Below are positions 38,472 to 52,575 of a stretch of 64,000 nucleotides of DNA, one piece after another. Numbering within the stretch: position 1 is the stretch's first letter; the number at the start of each line of letters is the position of its first letter. The DNA comes from Pieris napi (taxonomy: Eukaryota > Arthropoda > Insecta > Lepidoptera > Pieridae), in contig NC_062236.1 of NCBI RefSeq assembly GCF_905475465.1, positions 134,001 through 198,000 of the forward strand, written 5' to 3'. The notes below the pieces were generated by a model. That model was not told where the DNA came from. It made no database searches and saw only the letters and a list, made by a program, of their open reading frames with translations. The position numbers and the translations under genes are program-made.

Positions 38472-38614
38472 CAGGTGCGTCAGGTGAGAGGCGGAGGAGA
38501 GGTGGGCGTGGCTACCTGTCACACCTACCGCACAGGTACGCCGCTACCTGCGTATTGTGGGTGTGAATGGTTACCTGGGCTTATATACCTACTTATTTAT
38601 ATTGTTTTTACCTG
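38472..38614. promoter_or_regulatory. Cluster of CAGGTR E-boxes (Zfh1/ZEB-type)
   Basis: Within 143 bp I count CAGGTG at 38472 and 38481, CAGGTA at 38533, and its reverse complement TACCTG at 38513, 38545, 38572 and 38609. CACCTA at 38522 adds an eighth. CAGGTR is the preferred ZEB-family site. The block is GC-rich and sits about 16.5 kb upstream of zfh1 exon 1. It may be an autoregulatory or Zfh1-responsive element; function is inferred. Confidence 0.45.
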
Positions 38615-41244
38615 ACTCTTGGTTGGACCGTGTTGAGAGAGGTTGCTATTGTTGATATATACAGTCGTGATAAGGTTTTTGTGTCAAGCTATGTAGTTAG
38701 AAGATTGATATCACTCCCTCGAATACTTAGCCAGAAGGGGCCTTACGGACTTCGCCGGACATGGACGTGCAGAATACCTACGAGATGTTGAGTTGCCGGC
38801 CTTTACAGAATTGCTAAGTTCATCCATATATTTGGTATCACTGTTTGCAACGATGGCGTTATTTATGTGTCCGTCACCCGCTGTGTCTTTGAGAGGAGAT
38901 ATTTTTTGCACAGTGTACCCTAACACGGAAGGGGAGGTGCCGTCTTTGCGGCCGCTGAAGGGTTTACCTCTTTATACTGACCTTTTATAGGACTGGTCTG
39001 ATTCGTACTCGACTTTCAACATCACGAAACTATTTTACTTAGATTTTTCATTATTTAACGTACCTTTTTATGTTTATTACTGAGTCAATTTGCATATTAT
39101 CTGGAGGTTCATTCTTGGTAAAATAAAAGTGATTTCCGACAACTAGGTTACGAAGGCCGAACACAAAGCAGACGCAGAGGTTTCCAAAGAACGTTTATTT
39201 ATTTATTAAAAAATATAAAGTACATTAGTCACGGTAAATAAATATCAATTTGTAAATCAAGAATACAGTTATATCTAAAACGCTGATTGACACTATATTA
39301 ATAGATTATAGAGCGAACAATAAACTATAGAGCGAACATAGAAGACATCGGAGCTCCGTATGTTGTATCGCGCAAGGTTTTGCCGACGCCTTTATTCAAT
39401 GAGATACGTTTTTATGTCCGACCTTCGGACCTTCGATATCATTTGCAAATACATTTGGTAAAAACTCTTTTACTTTATTTTCAGTACAAGTAAACTTAAT
39501 TTCTGGGTATATTCCGTTGTGTTTCTGTCAGTAGGTATACTTATATTATATTAGATCTCCTCTTTGCACTTTAAACTGTTGTTATTTTCATAAGACGTTC
39601 ATTAGTTAAAATAAACACTTACCGGCCCATTAACTTTGATAACAGTCAATATGTGTGTACCTCTGCTCGTTAATTACACCTCACAGCCCCGACTCACAGG
39701 CGCCACTCACTTGCACCCTGATATTTAACTGCCTACAACGTTGTTATTCTATAGCAGAGGTATCGTTAAAGTTTGATACATTTCTTGTTTTGTTTCCATG
39801 CTTATTGCAAGAAACAAGTCAATAGCCGCAATGTACACTGAAGTATATTTTTTATAGTATGGTCTGGATGTTTTGAATTTTCTAATACAGACCATAATGA
39901 TGAGGCGTTATAGGATAAATGTATTGTCAGGTGGATCGGTTTTCAATTGACGATATGTTTTTTATGTTATTATTATTTTATTCCTTCAGCATATACACCA
40001 CGACACTGTCAACACACTCAAAAACTGCGTTTGTTTTAACCGCATGCTTCACGATTAATATATTATTTCCAGATAATTATTTTTACGATGTAATAATGCC
40101 GATAGAGATCGTGCGGTAGAGATCTTTTACTGTTTAAATAATTATAACTTATTAACGCATATGCTAAATTTGAGGTTCTGGTACGGCCTGGCTGTAGGAC
40201 CGACAATTAAAAAAGATTTTTGAAATGACTTCCTCTTAAGCTATATTAAAACTAAAATAAGACAGATTATAGCAATATAGTCGCAGTTATAGAAGTTTAC
40301 TTTTGACTGCGGTTAGCACGAATGTGAACAAAATATCTTTTACAATTTTTGGATAAACGAGAGAAATGTCTTACTCACAGATGCAGTCACAATGTAAAAC
40401 AAACAAACACGAGAAAATGTGTTTACTGACAAGCCGGCGCGTCGCTCCCTTCCTCACGTAATTGAAATTTTAATTGAACAGGTGCGCAGTAGGTAAGAGA
40501 GTACGGGGACAAACAAAAACATTGTATTCTAAATTACATTTCTATTTAGTTATCTGTTGTATTTAGAATACTGTTTATTCTTCAGAACACATAACATACT
40601 TCATTTTTAATGCCTTTACATATGTTATTGTGGTATCTACGGTGGTGGTGGTGGTATCATTCCTAGGACAGAAACAAAAAGCTACTCAGTAAAACGAATT
40701 TAACCTTAAAATAAAATAACATTGAATTCGTAATTTTAAATAACATAATTCATATTCTATACTTGAGAAATGTTTATTTATCATCAGCAAAACAGAAGCC
40801 ATTGAGCTCCAATCAAGCATCACCCACGTGGCTCGTCGGAACCTGCCCTAATCAAATTTATGTTTGTGATTCAAGACACCCTCCCCCCCCATTCCCTCTC
40901 GCCTCCCATCTCAGTGGAAATTACTCCATTTGCACTTCAATCCAGGTCGCTTGCCTGCCGGCGATTTTTCCCAACAATAAGACGTGTTTGATTGAAATTT
41001 GTACCTCCGTAAACAACGAGCTTCTTTGAAGAGAATCTAATTATTCCGCGCGGTGGCTTCGCGTGGAAACCTTAAAGTATCTTTTCTACAACATGTGAAG
41101 TACGTGGAATCTTTTGGTTTCTCGCTAAATAAAATACACTATTCTATCTTCAGTATGTTTTGCTTATATATTGCCTTTTATTATTTTTGACGTTTAGTTT
41201 GTCTTTAATTGCGCAATTGTAATTGCATAGGCAATATATAGGAA

Positions 41245-41284
41245 ATTCTCGAAATAATTATAATAGTATAATTATTTCGAGAAT
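41245..41284. repeat. Perfect 18-bp inverted repeat, 4-base loop
   Basis: Arms 41245-41262 (attctcgaaataattata) and 41267-41284 are exact reverse complements around atag. It could extrude as a cruciform or be a transposon-end remnant. Confidence 0.9.
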
Positions 41285-42007
41285 GTTTTGTGCGTGTTGT
41301 GAAGTTGTGTTTGAACTGAAAGTCTAAGCACATTTAAGATTATTAGTCTAATAACGATACCACTTCCACTTCTGTATTAATTGTTCACTTACGAATGACG
41401 AAATAGTTATATACGGAGTAATATGTATTGTTAAACAAAATTGTGTTTCAATGGCCACAGAACCGTTCTTTGTGGTACAGTACTCGTATAATAGTTTGCT
41501 AAATATTTATTAATTTTCCATTCAGATAAATTTAACTCATCCGCACTTTATAAAAATAAAGAGTTCTTGTGAAGAAACTTAATATCTATCTCACCGGCTT
41601 AAAAAAACACTACTTTATATGTATCGTGAGACAAATAAAATAACTTTAGTTTCACCCTCGGAAGTCGGTAAGTTTACGAAATATGAAGGTGTTTGTTTAT
41701 CGTTTTGTTTTTGCCTCCACTCTGTCAGTGGCGGCGCTCGGCGGGAATTGTTAGTCGTTGTAAAGTGATAACTGTGTGGTGGGAGTTTTTATTACACATG
41801 CGAACATTATTGCATTTATTAAGTTAGTTTTAAAATTCGGTTAGATTTATACATCTTTAATCTCAAAAACATTGTAGTCGTAACTAATATTAGTTTAGTA
41901 GCTGCCAAATTATGAACAAATTATATATTGTAGCCGATGAACTTATTACTCACATAATCAATATAAAAAATATAATTTATTCATATAGGTATTTCTTGAT
42001 ATACAGT

Positions 42008-42068
42008 CTTATGAACGTTAGTAAAGAAAATATTCTTCTAAGTTAACATTTACTGCCAGTTCTCAAAT
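42008..42068 (-). repeat. Diverged LINE 3' UTR fragment
   Basis: On the minus strand it reads 'tttgagaactggcagtaaat' and 'acgttcataag', matching words of the element at 36386-36535 in the same order, with the middle partly lost. Confidence 0.55.
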
Positions 42069-42642
42069 AGATTGCTTAGAACGTGAGAACTGAGAACGGT
42101 TTTCCTGCACCTGCAATCTGCATCCATTACTTACTTTATATTATACTTAAACTTATTAAATAAATATAATGAGCCACAGTTCCCGTTTAGATATTGTTTA
42201 TCGCAATAATTGCGGCCGAGGTAACGTGCTAACCTCTTACTCCGCCGTGAACGCAGATAAGCACACACGTGTAAACAACAGAGCTCATTACTGCGTCATT
42301 ACGAGCTCTCAATCATTATTTGTACGTCAGATGACCCGCTGAACTTTGTTTTACCAAAACTGTCGACTCAGTTTGAAGAAGCGATTTATTACAATCTGCC
42401 AATTAGTATGCATTTGACTTATTAAATGCTTGTGAGCATTTCGGTACATAATTGCGAGTGAAGTTACAACTATGTCTCACCGCAGTTTATATTTTGTGTA
42501 AATCTGCCTTAAAATGAAAAACGATATCTTCAAATACCTTTGTATGAACGGATAAAATAATTAAGTCATTTGTTAATTACTGAGCGGGCATACAATAGTG
42601 AGTTTAGCATCAATTTAACTAATTGGCGACCTCTCGACAAGC

Positions 42643-42690
42643 TTGGACACAAGTTGGACGCAACTTGGACACAACTCGGACACGAGTTGG
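42643..42690 (+). repeat. 11-bp tandem repeat, four units plus a partial
   Basis: Successive units read ttggacacaag, ttggacgcaac, ttggacacaac and tcggacacgag, then ttggg. The period of 11 bp is close to one turn of DNA. I find no coding role. Confidence 0.85.
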
Positions 42691-45589
42691 GTAAGCAAAG
42701 GACAAACTTTGCCTACGCTCCTCTTCCAACTTGTATCTTACGTACATACTACATACTTGAGCGTTCCAACTCAGGCTGGGACTTTTCAACTCGGTTATCT
42801 ACGGGATTGTGAATTATTGTAATGGATTAAATACATAGGAAGTAGGTACACATGAGGCTTTGAATGTGTGCTGTAAAGCTCTTTGACCGACAGATATGGC
42901 TTACAACTGTGTCTGTCGGCGTTTCCTCTGTAATCTTCATGTTTAACATGGGCCAAATAACTATGTAATTAGTATGTAGGTGGTGTTGCGAGGAGAGTAA
43001 AGTGCAATCAAAGTTGTCTCATGCATATGTAACTTCGGACACGAGTTTAATCCTACAGTTGGTCATTATAAATAATTCTGAACTAGACGCTGTTCGCGGA
43101 TTTGTTTGCATAAAATTGGGTATCACCAAGACTAGATATTTACAACGTTTTGTATCGCCACTTATTGAAACTGCTTTAGCAGCTTAATGACAAATACTTC
43201 CGCCCTTGTGAACGACTAATGAACTTATTTTAACCTCTTTCATTTAACTTGCATTATTCACAATTGGAACAACTGAGTACATTCAGTTAGCAGTTTCTCA
43301 TTAGATAAAATGATCTAATACACTTATTATTTTAGGAGAGTTCCGAATGTTTTTTAAGAAAAATAAATTATTTTCATTTAAATTAAACGTAAGTTATCTA
43401 TCTTAACAATAGGAGCTGGATTTTCAGCAAACGGACGAAGGGAACAGCAATCACATTGAGTCCTGGGAGGAGATCGTTCGCATGTTAATGATAATATTAT
43501 TCACAGCAGTTGATACAAATAACTTGAGATATGAGGAATATGTTTTTTTGTTCTTATTATGCTGGACATACATACATTAAGGCTAGCCGCACGTGAACTA
43601 CGAAATATTAAATATATATTTTTAAACAGTCGTGAATATTCGCCTTTTGACCGGTGTAGTTTTAGCAACTGCAAGAGTAGTAATAATAATAAAGATAACC
43701 TTTAGTGCATCACACACAGAGCACTAATGATGACACTGTTTATAAGTCAGCTCTTAAAAAGACTTGTAAGTGGACTTTCATTTAGTTAAAAAAACACTAG
43801 TATTTTATCTGATATAAAAGAAGTATCTACTATTCCTGTAAACTGTGATTTTAATTAACACAAAAGTTCGTGTAGTAACAGCCTGAGATATAGTTGATAT
43901 GCATGAGAAATGTAACCACCAGTTAAATCGTCTTAACATACAGCTCCAATGTACTCAAATATGTATTGTACGAATATCATTGTCTTTTTTACGAACCCCA
44001 GTTTTTTGCCTCTTGATTAGACGCCTCGATTTACGGACCTTGTTTATTACTTCATAGCAGTAAATGCCAAATTACACTCTTTACATATTACATATACCAG
44101 CCTTTGTCGAGAATTTCATCGAAGTTCGGAGTTTGGATCCCGAAATTATCTCTTATAGACTTAACCATTCATTGTACCAACAGGTAAAACAATTTGTACT
44201 TAACGAGGAAAATCAAAGCAGTTGGTATTTCGAAAATAAAATGAAAGAGCAGCAATAAGACGCCAGGCATATTGGATTGTTCAATGAGTCAAATTCAATG
44301 CTAGTGATGCCGGATCACTCGCAATCAGGTGCTCTTTTATTATCAGTATATGTGTGTGTGTCTGTGTGACACCCTCGTCTCTAATAGCTTGCTTGCATGA
44401 GGCCAGGAGATGGGCGATTTTAGTTTTTATAAACAGGTAATCAACAATACGATTATACGCTATTCATGTTTTTTAGAAGATTTACCTACCATGGTCTTAG
44501 GACTTAGACTAGTCTGCTGAAAAAAAGCAAATGAACTTGTTTTTTATATCATAATAATTATATAATAAAATTTTGTATTGGATCACACCGCTAAAAACAT
44601 TTATTGAACTTGATGGTTGTCTTATAAGAAATGCTTTCTTTTCCACTAAGCACTTTCCCCGCGCATCGCCTGGCCAGACATACATCGAAGCCCGCGTCAC
44701 GCGCCATTCCGTCAGCAATACTGTCTAAAGCAATTTGTATGTAAATCAATTGTTCTTAATTCTATTTATGCCGATGGTTATGGAGCATTACTATTTACTT
44801 TCTCCCGACGAAACCTTCAACCGACTGACGTTCTTATGCTGAGCCGTGAAAGACATATAGTTGCGTGTACGTTTCGAGGGCTTAGCAAAAAACATAAGAA
44901 TAAGACGTGATGATAGGGAATAGTTAGTGAGGAGTCACGTCGAGAGGTTGTAAATTTTGTTGTATTATAAATAATGTTAGTGGTTCAGTTAAATTTATTA
45001 TTCGTACGACTTGTGCTATTGATATGAGTTAATATATATGTTAAACCTTTTTTTGAAGTTGTTAATTTAGATTACAAATAAGGAACTTTATCGTTAAGTG
45101 TAGTAAATAGGACAACAAATCACAAAGATCCGATCGCTATATAAGTTATTTATGTGAGACATCTTGTCGATGGACAACGAAATATGGATATGATTAGCTC
45201 CTTTGTTTGCGTGTGTCATTTTATTACAATAAAATTATTAATTTCTGTGCTAAGGCATGATTTTCACGAACCGTCACATTGCGAATTTAACCAATTGAGG
45301 TGTTTCCGATCTACTTACAAGTGTAATAATTCAGAATAAATACTGGATGTTGACATACCGAATGACGATAATTTTCGTGGTCATTTGGAAGGAAAGGCTG
45401 AATTAGCCTCTGAGAAGCTTGGTGTGCTCAGCAAGGCGAACGGTACTTCACTCCGATCAATCGCTTGCAACTCTATAAAGCGCAAATTCGGTCCCACATA
45501 TAGTACTGTTAACTGTTGTCACCTCAGGGGAGCTCCCCAGTACAAGCTCTTTTCACTTGACCGTTCGTCATGATTCGTTATCGGATTAA

Positions 45590-45850
45590 CACTTGCAGCT
45601 GAGTTTCATCATCGGCTGTCGAGGCAGAATACGAAAGAAATTCCACCCGTATCATCTCGACCTCCGCCGTTCCAGAACTGAGTGTGTTTTAAGGCAGTAT
45701 CTACCGCACACAACCACTATGTGGAACCAGCTACCTAGAAAATAAAGAGCATACCAATTCTTAAAAGGCCGGCAACGTACTTGCGAGTCTTCTTAAAATA
45801 TGAGTGTCTATCACTCAACATCAGGTGAGCATCCTGCCCGTTTGCAGTTT
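45590..45850 (+). mobile_element. LINE remnant: end of RT reading frame plus 3' tail
   Basis: The best-preserved copy of the family. It holds 'tatgtggaaccagctaccta' (the W-N-Q-L end of a reverse-transcriptase ORF), 'ccaattcttaaaaggccggc' and 'catcaggtgagcatcctgcc'. It is 5'-truncated with no intact frame. The clade is not certain; Jockey-like tails end in this way. Confidence 0.65.
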
Positions 45851-46103
45851 GCGTTTGTAATATATAACATATATATAAGTATAGATATTCATAGACATTT
45901 CGAAATAGGAGTAATGTTGACAAGTAAAGTCAAGGCCAGTGTTAGGCCATTCTCATACAGCCTTTTAGCATCCAGTATCCAGATTTATATACTTTTTAAT
46001 TCGGAAAAATTAGACAGATTTTACAATACTGAACTCACATAAATTTACCAGAAAGGTTTTTGTTTAAAAATACAGTAAAAACGATCCATATAACATGGAC
46101 TTA

Positions 46104-46374
46104 GAATATGATTTTGTCCCATTCGGTGTCGAGACCCTTGGTCCGTGGGGTCCTAGCGCTTTAAGGCTTTTTAAAGAAATTTCAAAAAGGTTAGTCGACA
46201 TCACAGGAGACCGAAGATCTGGCAGCTACCTCGGACAAAGAATTAGTCTAGCGATTCAAAGGGGGAACGCTGCCAGTATCTTCGGAACCTTGCCTAAAGG
46301 GACTCCTTTTAATGATATATTTTAGTTTATGTTAAGTTTAGTTATTTATTTCAATGTATATTATTTTATTATTA
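46104..46374 (+). mobile_element. LINE 3' end, copy 1 (C-terminal tail of RT ORF plus 3' UTR)
   Basis: Encodes the very end of a non-LTR retrotransposon ORF: 'FVPFGVETLGPWGPSALR', then 'RRSGSYLGQRISLAIQRGNA', stop at 46325, then a short AT-rich 3' UTR. This copy keeps the frame open; the copy at 59710-59978 is nearly identical but reversed. Both are 5'-truncated at the same base. Confidence 0.75.
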
Positions 46375-49300
46375 GTTTTATGAATTAATTAATTTATATA
46401 TTGAATTACAAATTAGTTAACAATATTACGTTTACAAGAACTTATGGATATTTTTTTAATTTAATTTTTCTAACAGAGTAAATTTATATTAATAGCATAT
46501 CTACTGATTATATATTCTACAATTTATTCGTAAATACGTTGTATAGCGGTTGACAACTATAAATTTAAATCTCGGTCCTCTTCAACGTCTCGACTCGACC
46601 ACCGAATCTTATTTATTTTACACTATTTAGTTGTTTGTCCAAATTAATGTTCATTGACTATAATTTATTATTTTATTTGCGAATTGAAACTTTAAAGTGT
46701 AGCTATATTTTAGTTAAGCGTGGCTAGAACCCTTTTTTTGCTCTATGCCAGACTAATATTTTCTTTTCTAAATGATATAAATTTAAGTAGGCGACTGTAA
46801 TCTCAAAATAGTGTGTATTTTATAATTCTTTATTTAAATAATTATGCAAAGTAAGTGCATTAAGAAGTAGGTTTTATTGCGCAGATCTCATAACGGTAGA
46901 GTTTATGACGTCATAACAGCTACGTGTAACCTCGCTATTACTAACGGATATAACGACGCACGTGATCACTTTGCTCTTGAATTTTAATACACTCCCATTT
47001 GTCGTTCCTTTAAATTTATTATAAAGTAGTATTTAAACTTTAATTATTAACTTATTTACATTTATAAAGATTACATCTTAATAATGACTGATTAACTATT
47101 TTCATACGAAAATAGTTTTTGTACATACATCCTGTCAGTATTAAAAGAACTGTTATCTCAGCTAAACCGTCTAAAGGCTAATAGAATGGTCTCAGCTCGC
47201 AGCCATATGGTCTCTCGGTGATCACTCGATAAATCATCCCTCACAGAGATATGAAAGCTTCACCTCCAACTTGTGTTGTAGCACAGTGGGCGCACAGCGT
47301 CTCTTTGTAAGGAGTTTGCTTGGTATGCGACGCAGTTTACATAAAACCTCTAATTTCACCAAACTAATAAATGTATATAGGATATTAAGTTTTTTTGGTT
47401 TGCATATCTTTTAGGCAGGCGTTTATAATATCATTTACAGTGGGTAGTGAGAAGATTTTTGCTGTCCACGATACGTAAAGCCGACAAAACATCTACTAAA
47501 TAAGGTAATAAAAATGGTTTTAACGCATAATTTAATAAACAATCAATTGATATTATAAACAAAACTCACTCTTTAAATTACACCCAAAGAGTGAGCTGAT
47601 AGTACTCCCAGCCTAAGCAAAGTTGCGAGCGTGGTTAGTGCGAAACGATTGCATCTCTAACTGCAGTGTGACGTCTTAATACAGCTCTTAGCCGCACTCC
47701 CGCGTGCATTACGTGATGTGACACGCTGCATTTTCAAAATTGAATAACGCCTTCTATGGTTATATCATGAGATATTTATGTCTTCGAATCCATATCTGAT
47801 CTGGTATAATATACATACTGATAATTTAATATTTGTTTTAAGAAAAATATCTAAATAACAAGTAATTAGTGAAGGATCAGCGCACCGCTTGATTTCGTGA
47901 CTGTATCTATCAAGAGTGGTCAGGTGAAATCGTTCGGCGCCGGTTCGTCGGGAGGAGGAGAGGGGAGATCGGAGGGGCAGAGATTAATTACTGTTTGATC
48001 CGACAACTGGGCCCTTGGTACCGTCACGTCGACATTACTGTGCTGATTTAGTACTGCCAGGTACTGAACTATTTCCCGCCATCAACCACTGCCGATTATA
48101 CACTGCATCGGATCAAATCCCGTAACACACCTTCAATTTATGCTGAGGCATTCGAAACAGTGATTTGTTTTGTTTATCCGTTTAGTGATTTATAGGTATC
48201 TTCTGATTTGTTTCACCAAAAACTTATTAAGCTAGAGATTTTGAATGTCAAAAATGTAATAACAGGATATAATCCATAATTACAAATCACGACCAAAGTC
48301 GTTCTCCATATAAAAATACCTTGTACGAGGCACTGAGTAAGATTAAAAATAAGCAAGCCGTTTCCGTCAGTCGGGTATTAGTACCCTGAAACCCGGGTAT
48401 GGGGGTAACACGTGGATATTAATTGCCATAAGTAATGACCCTTGTCCGTTTGACAGCTTGACACCTGATGCGAACAACAACATACGTAAAATTTGGCTTC
48501 AGAGTCGAAAGCCTCAAGCCGAAAGAAAAGAAAACTTTTTACTTTAGTTAAATATAGTTTACTCATTTATTAACTCAAACGTTATTTCGTATTTTATAAT
48601 AAGAAAATATGATTCAGATGTCTTCTCTATCTCATTAATCAGATTTATTTTTGTCAGAAATAGTTGTTTTGGTACGCTCTAGCAGAACAAACAATTAGGA
48701 ATTATATTAAATGAGTTGTTAGGTCAGTAATATCGTAGAAACAGCGTGTAGAACGAGGGGCATTAGCGGGTATGAAGGCAGGTCAGCTCGGCTCTAATCG
48801 ACGCCGCAATCCATCACTCACGTGAATAGGTAAAACGGTACCGTCCACAATATAAACGCTTATTTCGCTGTTTTCATTAGAATTTGTGTTTCGAGCACAC
48901 ACATAGTCAGAATTGAAATGATTATAAAAATAAACAATTAATATTGATTTATTAACGAACTGTCTAACGTTTCAAATTTTCAGCGGTCCTGGCCGGGGCA
49001 GCCTGAGACCTGAAGTAAAGTTCAAGATGTCTTTATCCTTTTAGTTAATAATGATAATTTAAATATAATCAATGATTAAGTTTGTGTGCGGTCGGTACAA
49101 GAGAAGTGTTGTGCAATTTGAGTGCGGGCGCACGTGGTAGTGTAATGACGCCGCGGAGTCGCCTCACTTGATCGATTGCTCACGTCAGGACATACCTTTA
49201 AACTTATAATCATTAGATTATTGAAGATAGTCGATATAATAAGCTTTTATCCTAACTCCCTACTTCTTATATGAGTTCAAAAGTTAAATTATACGAGTTA

Positions 49301-52300
49301 CGAAGCCTCCTAAAAGTTTTAGTTTCAAAGACTATTTATTGCGTAGGTATTCTAAGATCGCCCGTAGCGCCTTGCTACGAAGAGCTACGAAAATGTGTTC
49401 CAAAAAAGACACCGTTGTTGAAGCAAAATAATCTATTGCACCTTGCTAACGTGTGGTCTAGCGATTCCCATAATAGAAAATGCGAAATGTAATATCGCGC
49501 AGTGTGCACGCGGATCGCATTACACGTAACCATCTCCATTTGCCATTAGAGGCGCATCTGGCGGCTCTGATTGCTGGAGGTGCCTCGCCTCATCTGCTAA
49601 TCCATTACCTCGGCCCATATTTAATTCCAACTCTGCGACACAGTAGCGTGCCGTAGGGCTAAAAATCACGCCGCTTTTTGACACAACTTCAGTGCTAAAT
49701 AATTAAAAATATATTTTTGATATAATTATGACAACGGTTTTTCTAATTCAACCAGAAATACTTTAGGATAACGTGTGAATATTAGCTCTTTGGCCTTTTA
49801 ACAATGCTCTGTAAGAGAGATACTCCGTATCCCCTGCGCAACTGTTGTATATATTCTGTGGCAGCGCCCTCCGCACCGAGCAATTGTCCGCGCCATCCGG
49901 GCACATGTCGGTGCCCTTCACGTATAAAATTTGATAAATTGCACCGCCAACATGTGAACTACCCTCTTGGCTTAAACGGTGAGCTCTTCGGCATCAACTC
50001 ACGCCAAACTGGACTCGAACACCTCGTGTTTAAATTCAAATTGCATGAATTCTGGGACGTATTGGATAGTTTCGCTAGACAGACTTGTAAACAGCAAAAA
50101 TATACTTTATTGTATGCCAGTACAGTTAATAGTTGAACGGATAAAAGCGTGAATGCAGTTGTAATGGACGTGCGCGTGATTGTGAGGGACGCAAGGTAAG
50201 ATAATGCAGATGTTTGCGAGGGAACCTTCCCTCCGATATTGATGATCGCAACAATTTCGCTTAACGTTTTCAATTAATATAAATGCACAGATCCTATTAT
50301 AGAACTTGTGAAGTGTGCGAATATTTGAATTACACTCGAAATTGTTTATGGCAGCATTAATATTATATGTATATATATTTGTATCTGTCGTGCCTTATTC
50401 AAGTTTATCTTTCTTATTTAAAAACTTGGTTAAACATGTGTTTCAAGTTTGATTAATTATCCCCGATTATTGAAGAGTTAATATAATAACTCTTATATGA
50501 ATGTAAAAGAGATAATATTATGATCGAAAAATATATCTGTAACTGTTGTTTTACAATCGCAAGATTAAATTACGCGAGCCACAAACCGTCGTTCGTAAAA
50601 AACGGAATTGCGAAGTTCGCAGTTGGACTCGAATAAGAACGATCCATCAATTGTGAATCCTGGTGAAAGTTCCACCGTCGGTGCGGAATCGATATGAAAT
50701 TAGCTAATGGAAACTTGATAGCCGACAAAAAAGTGATTCCCCTTCGGCCCCGCGCCCGTGAGCGTTCGCGACAATAAATCCGTGCATTGTTCCGACGACA
50801 GATGGCGCATTACCTCCCCCGGGCACAGGTAACCCTATCTAGGCCTGTGTGCAGCGCTGCTGGAATCGGCGTCCAACAGACTAGTTTAAATTAAAGCGAC
50901 GAAAGCGCTAGTCAGGTAAATGCATTAGACACGTACAATAGAATATTCAATTATGTTAATGCGCACGTTTGTGCCATGTGGCCGATTGTCCGCCATTTTC
51001 GTCGAGTCGGACGCACAATGAGTGAGGATTACGTCGCCTGCTCAATTGTAACGGTTGGATTTAACGCCGTATTTGAATGTTGTTTTAACATCATTATTAT
51101 TAAACGCATTAGTTGTAGCTTTTGTGGCGACCGTTTGTGAGACTTGTGTTGGATGGACTTTGCGTTCAACGTACAGATATAATAAGCAATAAATGTAATA
51201 AAGCAATTAATGGGTGAAATAAAACGACACATGGGATTGTTTCGTTACAAGGTTTTCTTGTTTTAATGAAGGCTCGGCCGGTTGCGAGATGGCGACAGAT
51301 CAAATTTCAATTTAAACTTTTCGCATTAACTCTCGGTGCGGAGCTAAAAATACGCGTTCTGGGAGTAATCGGGCAATATTCTAATGACACTTAAGCTCCA
51401 AAAGTAAACCGCAGCTTACCATTGCGTGCTCTTACTTTAAGCGGATTATAAAGCTTTTTCCTGAAGAAGATTTTTTTATTTTTTATTGATCTAGGTAATT
51501 CCATTAAAGTTATTAAGTTTCTATAGTCAATCTTGTTTTTAATAGTTAAATTGCATATATGGCATAAGAGCTACGATGTGTTTTTAATAATCATATTATA
51601 TGCGAATTTAAATAATTATAATATAAATTATTATGAAACTTCCCTCTTTTTATTTTGAAGTGAAGGTAGACAAAGCTTGATGATGAACAGCGGCCCGCTA
51701 CCAGTCGGAAGTCATCTAAGGTTGAATGATAACGGCTCGCGTTGATTGTGAGCGTAATTACAAGAGGGCCCGACTGAATTATATTTTTATGAGCGGACTA
51801 CTAAAGCGCATTTATTGTCCTTCGCGTCGTTGCGACGAATTCACACCAAATTACACCTTAATCAGATTATATTCTATTAAATCCGCAAGTATATTTTGCA
51901 TCTATAATGATTTTATTATAAAGTTAAAAAAACTCCACCCGTATTTTGTGTAGAAATTCGCTAAATAATATCGTTAATATTTTCGTTTTACAGGTAAGTG
52001 TATTTTCACGAAAGAAGCCTAATGAGTAATTAGCTCTCGTTTCGAGGAGTTGTACGTGAGTTTTGCGCTCTTCCACAGATAATGATAAATCCATAGATAA
52101 TAGCTCGCGCAGATTAAACAGCGGCAGATATCTGTGGCACAGATAGCGTATTTGTGTAGAGATTAACCATGATTGTTTTATGGTCACTTAATTACATTTA
52201 TTATTTGTAGATAATATAATTTTAGGAATTGGTGACGTAATGCAGATATTTTCAACGCTAAGTGTCAGTCAACAGTCTATATTTAAGTAAATATCTTTTT

Positions 52301-52575
52301 TTATAAAATAAAAAAATTGAATTGTTTAAAATATAACAAACACACCTCTCACACAAACATAAAACACTCACAAAAATACAGTATATCGAAAATCTTATTT
52401 TTTTACATAAATTTTGTTTAGTTTTGAGATTTTTATTTTAGATGCCACAGAAATGTCCCGAGTGTGAGGACTAGCCTCTATACGAAGCATGTACATATTT
52501 TATTTGAAATAAAAGTATTTTATCATTTATTAACTGCTATTATGTATTTAAGAAAAAAATAAACAAAATATGTTT
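46375..52575. other. Gene-free region upstream of zfh1, part 3
   Basis: No supported protein gene. A purine-rich G-run block (gggaggaggagagggg) is at 47950-47985. GC-raised blocks at 49540-49650, 49840-49925 and 50570-50930 look like candidate regulatory modules. The last contains cagatggcgc and a CAGGTA. Confidence 0.4.

Larger units (their letters stand above)
35946..45589. other. Gene-free region upstream of zfh1, part 2
   Basis: No supported protein gene. Holds LINE 3' UTR pieces (36386-36535 and 42008-42068), hairpins (36842-36871 and 41245-41284), the CAGGTR cluster (38472-38614), an 11-bp tandem repeat (42643-42690) and a short (GT)n near 44349. A block at 37640-37860 mixes ATAAA-rich and GC-rich words and may be a regulatory module. 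The frame at 44064-44258 (64 residues) resembles nothing I know. Confidence 0.45.

Noticed and set aside
44064..44258. 64-residue frame (MPNYTLYIL start)
   Set aside because: Reasonable composition but no similarity I recognise, no introns or signals; most likely chance or old repeat.
47950..47985. Possible G-quadruplex
   Set aside because: Only three G-runs of three or more; weak two-layer structure at best.
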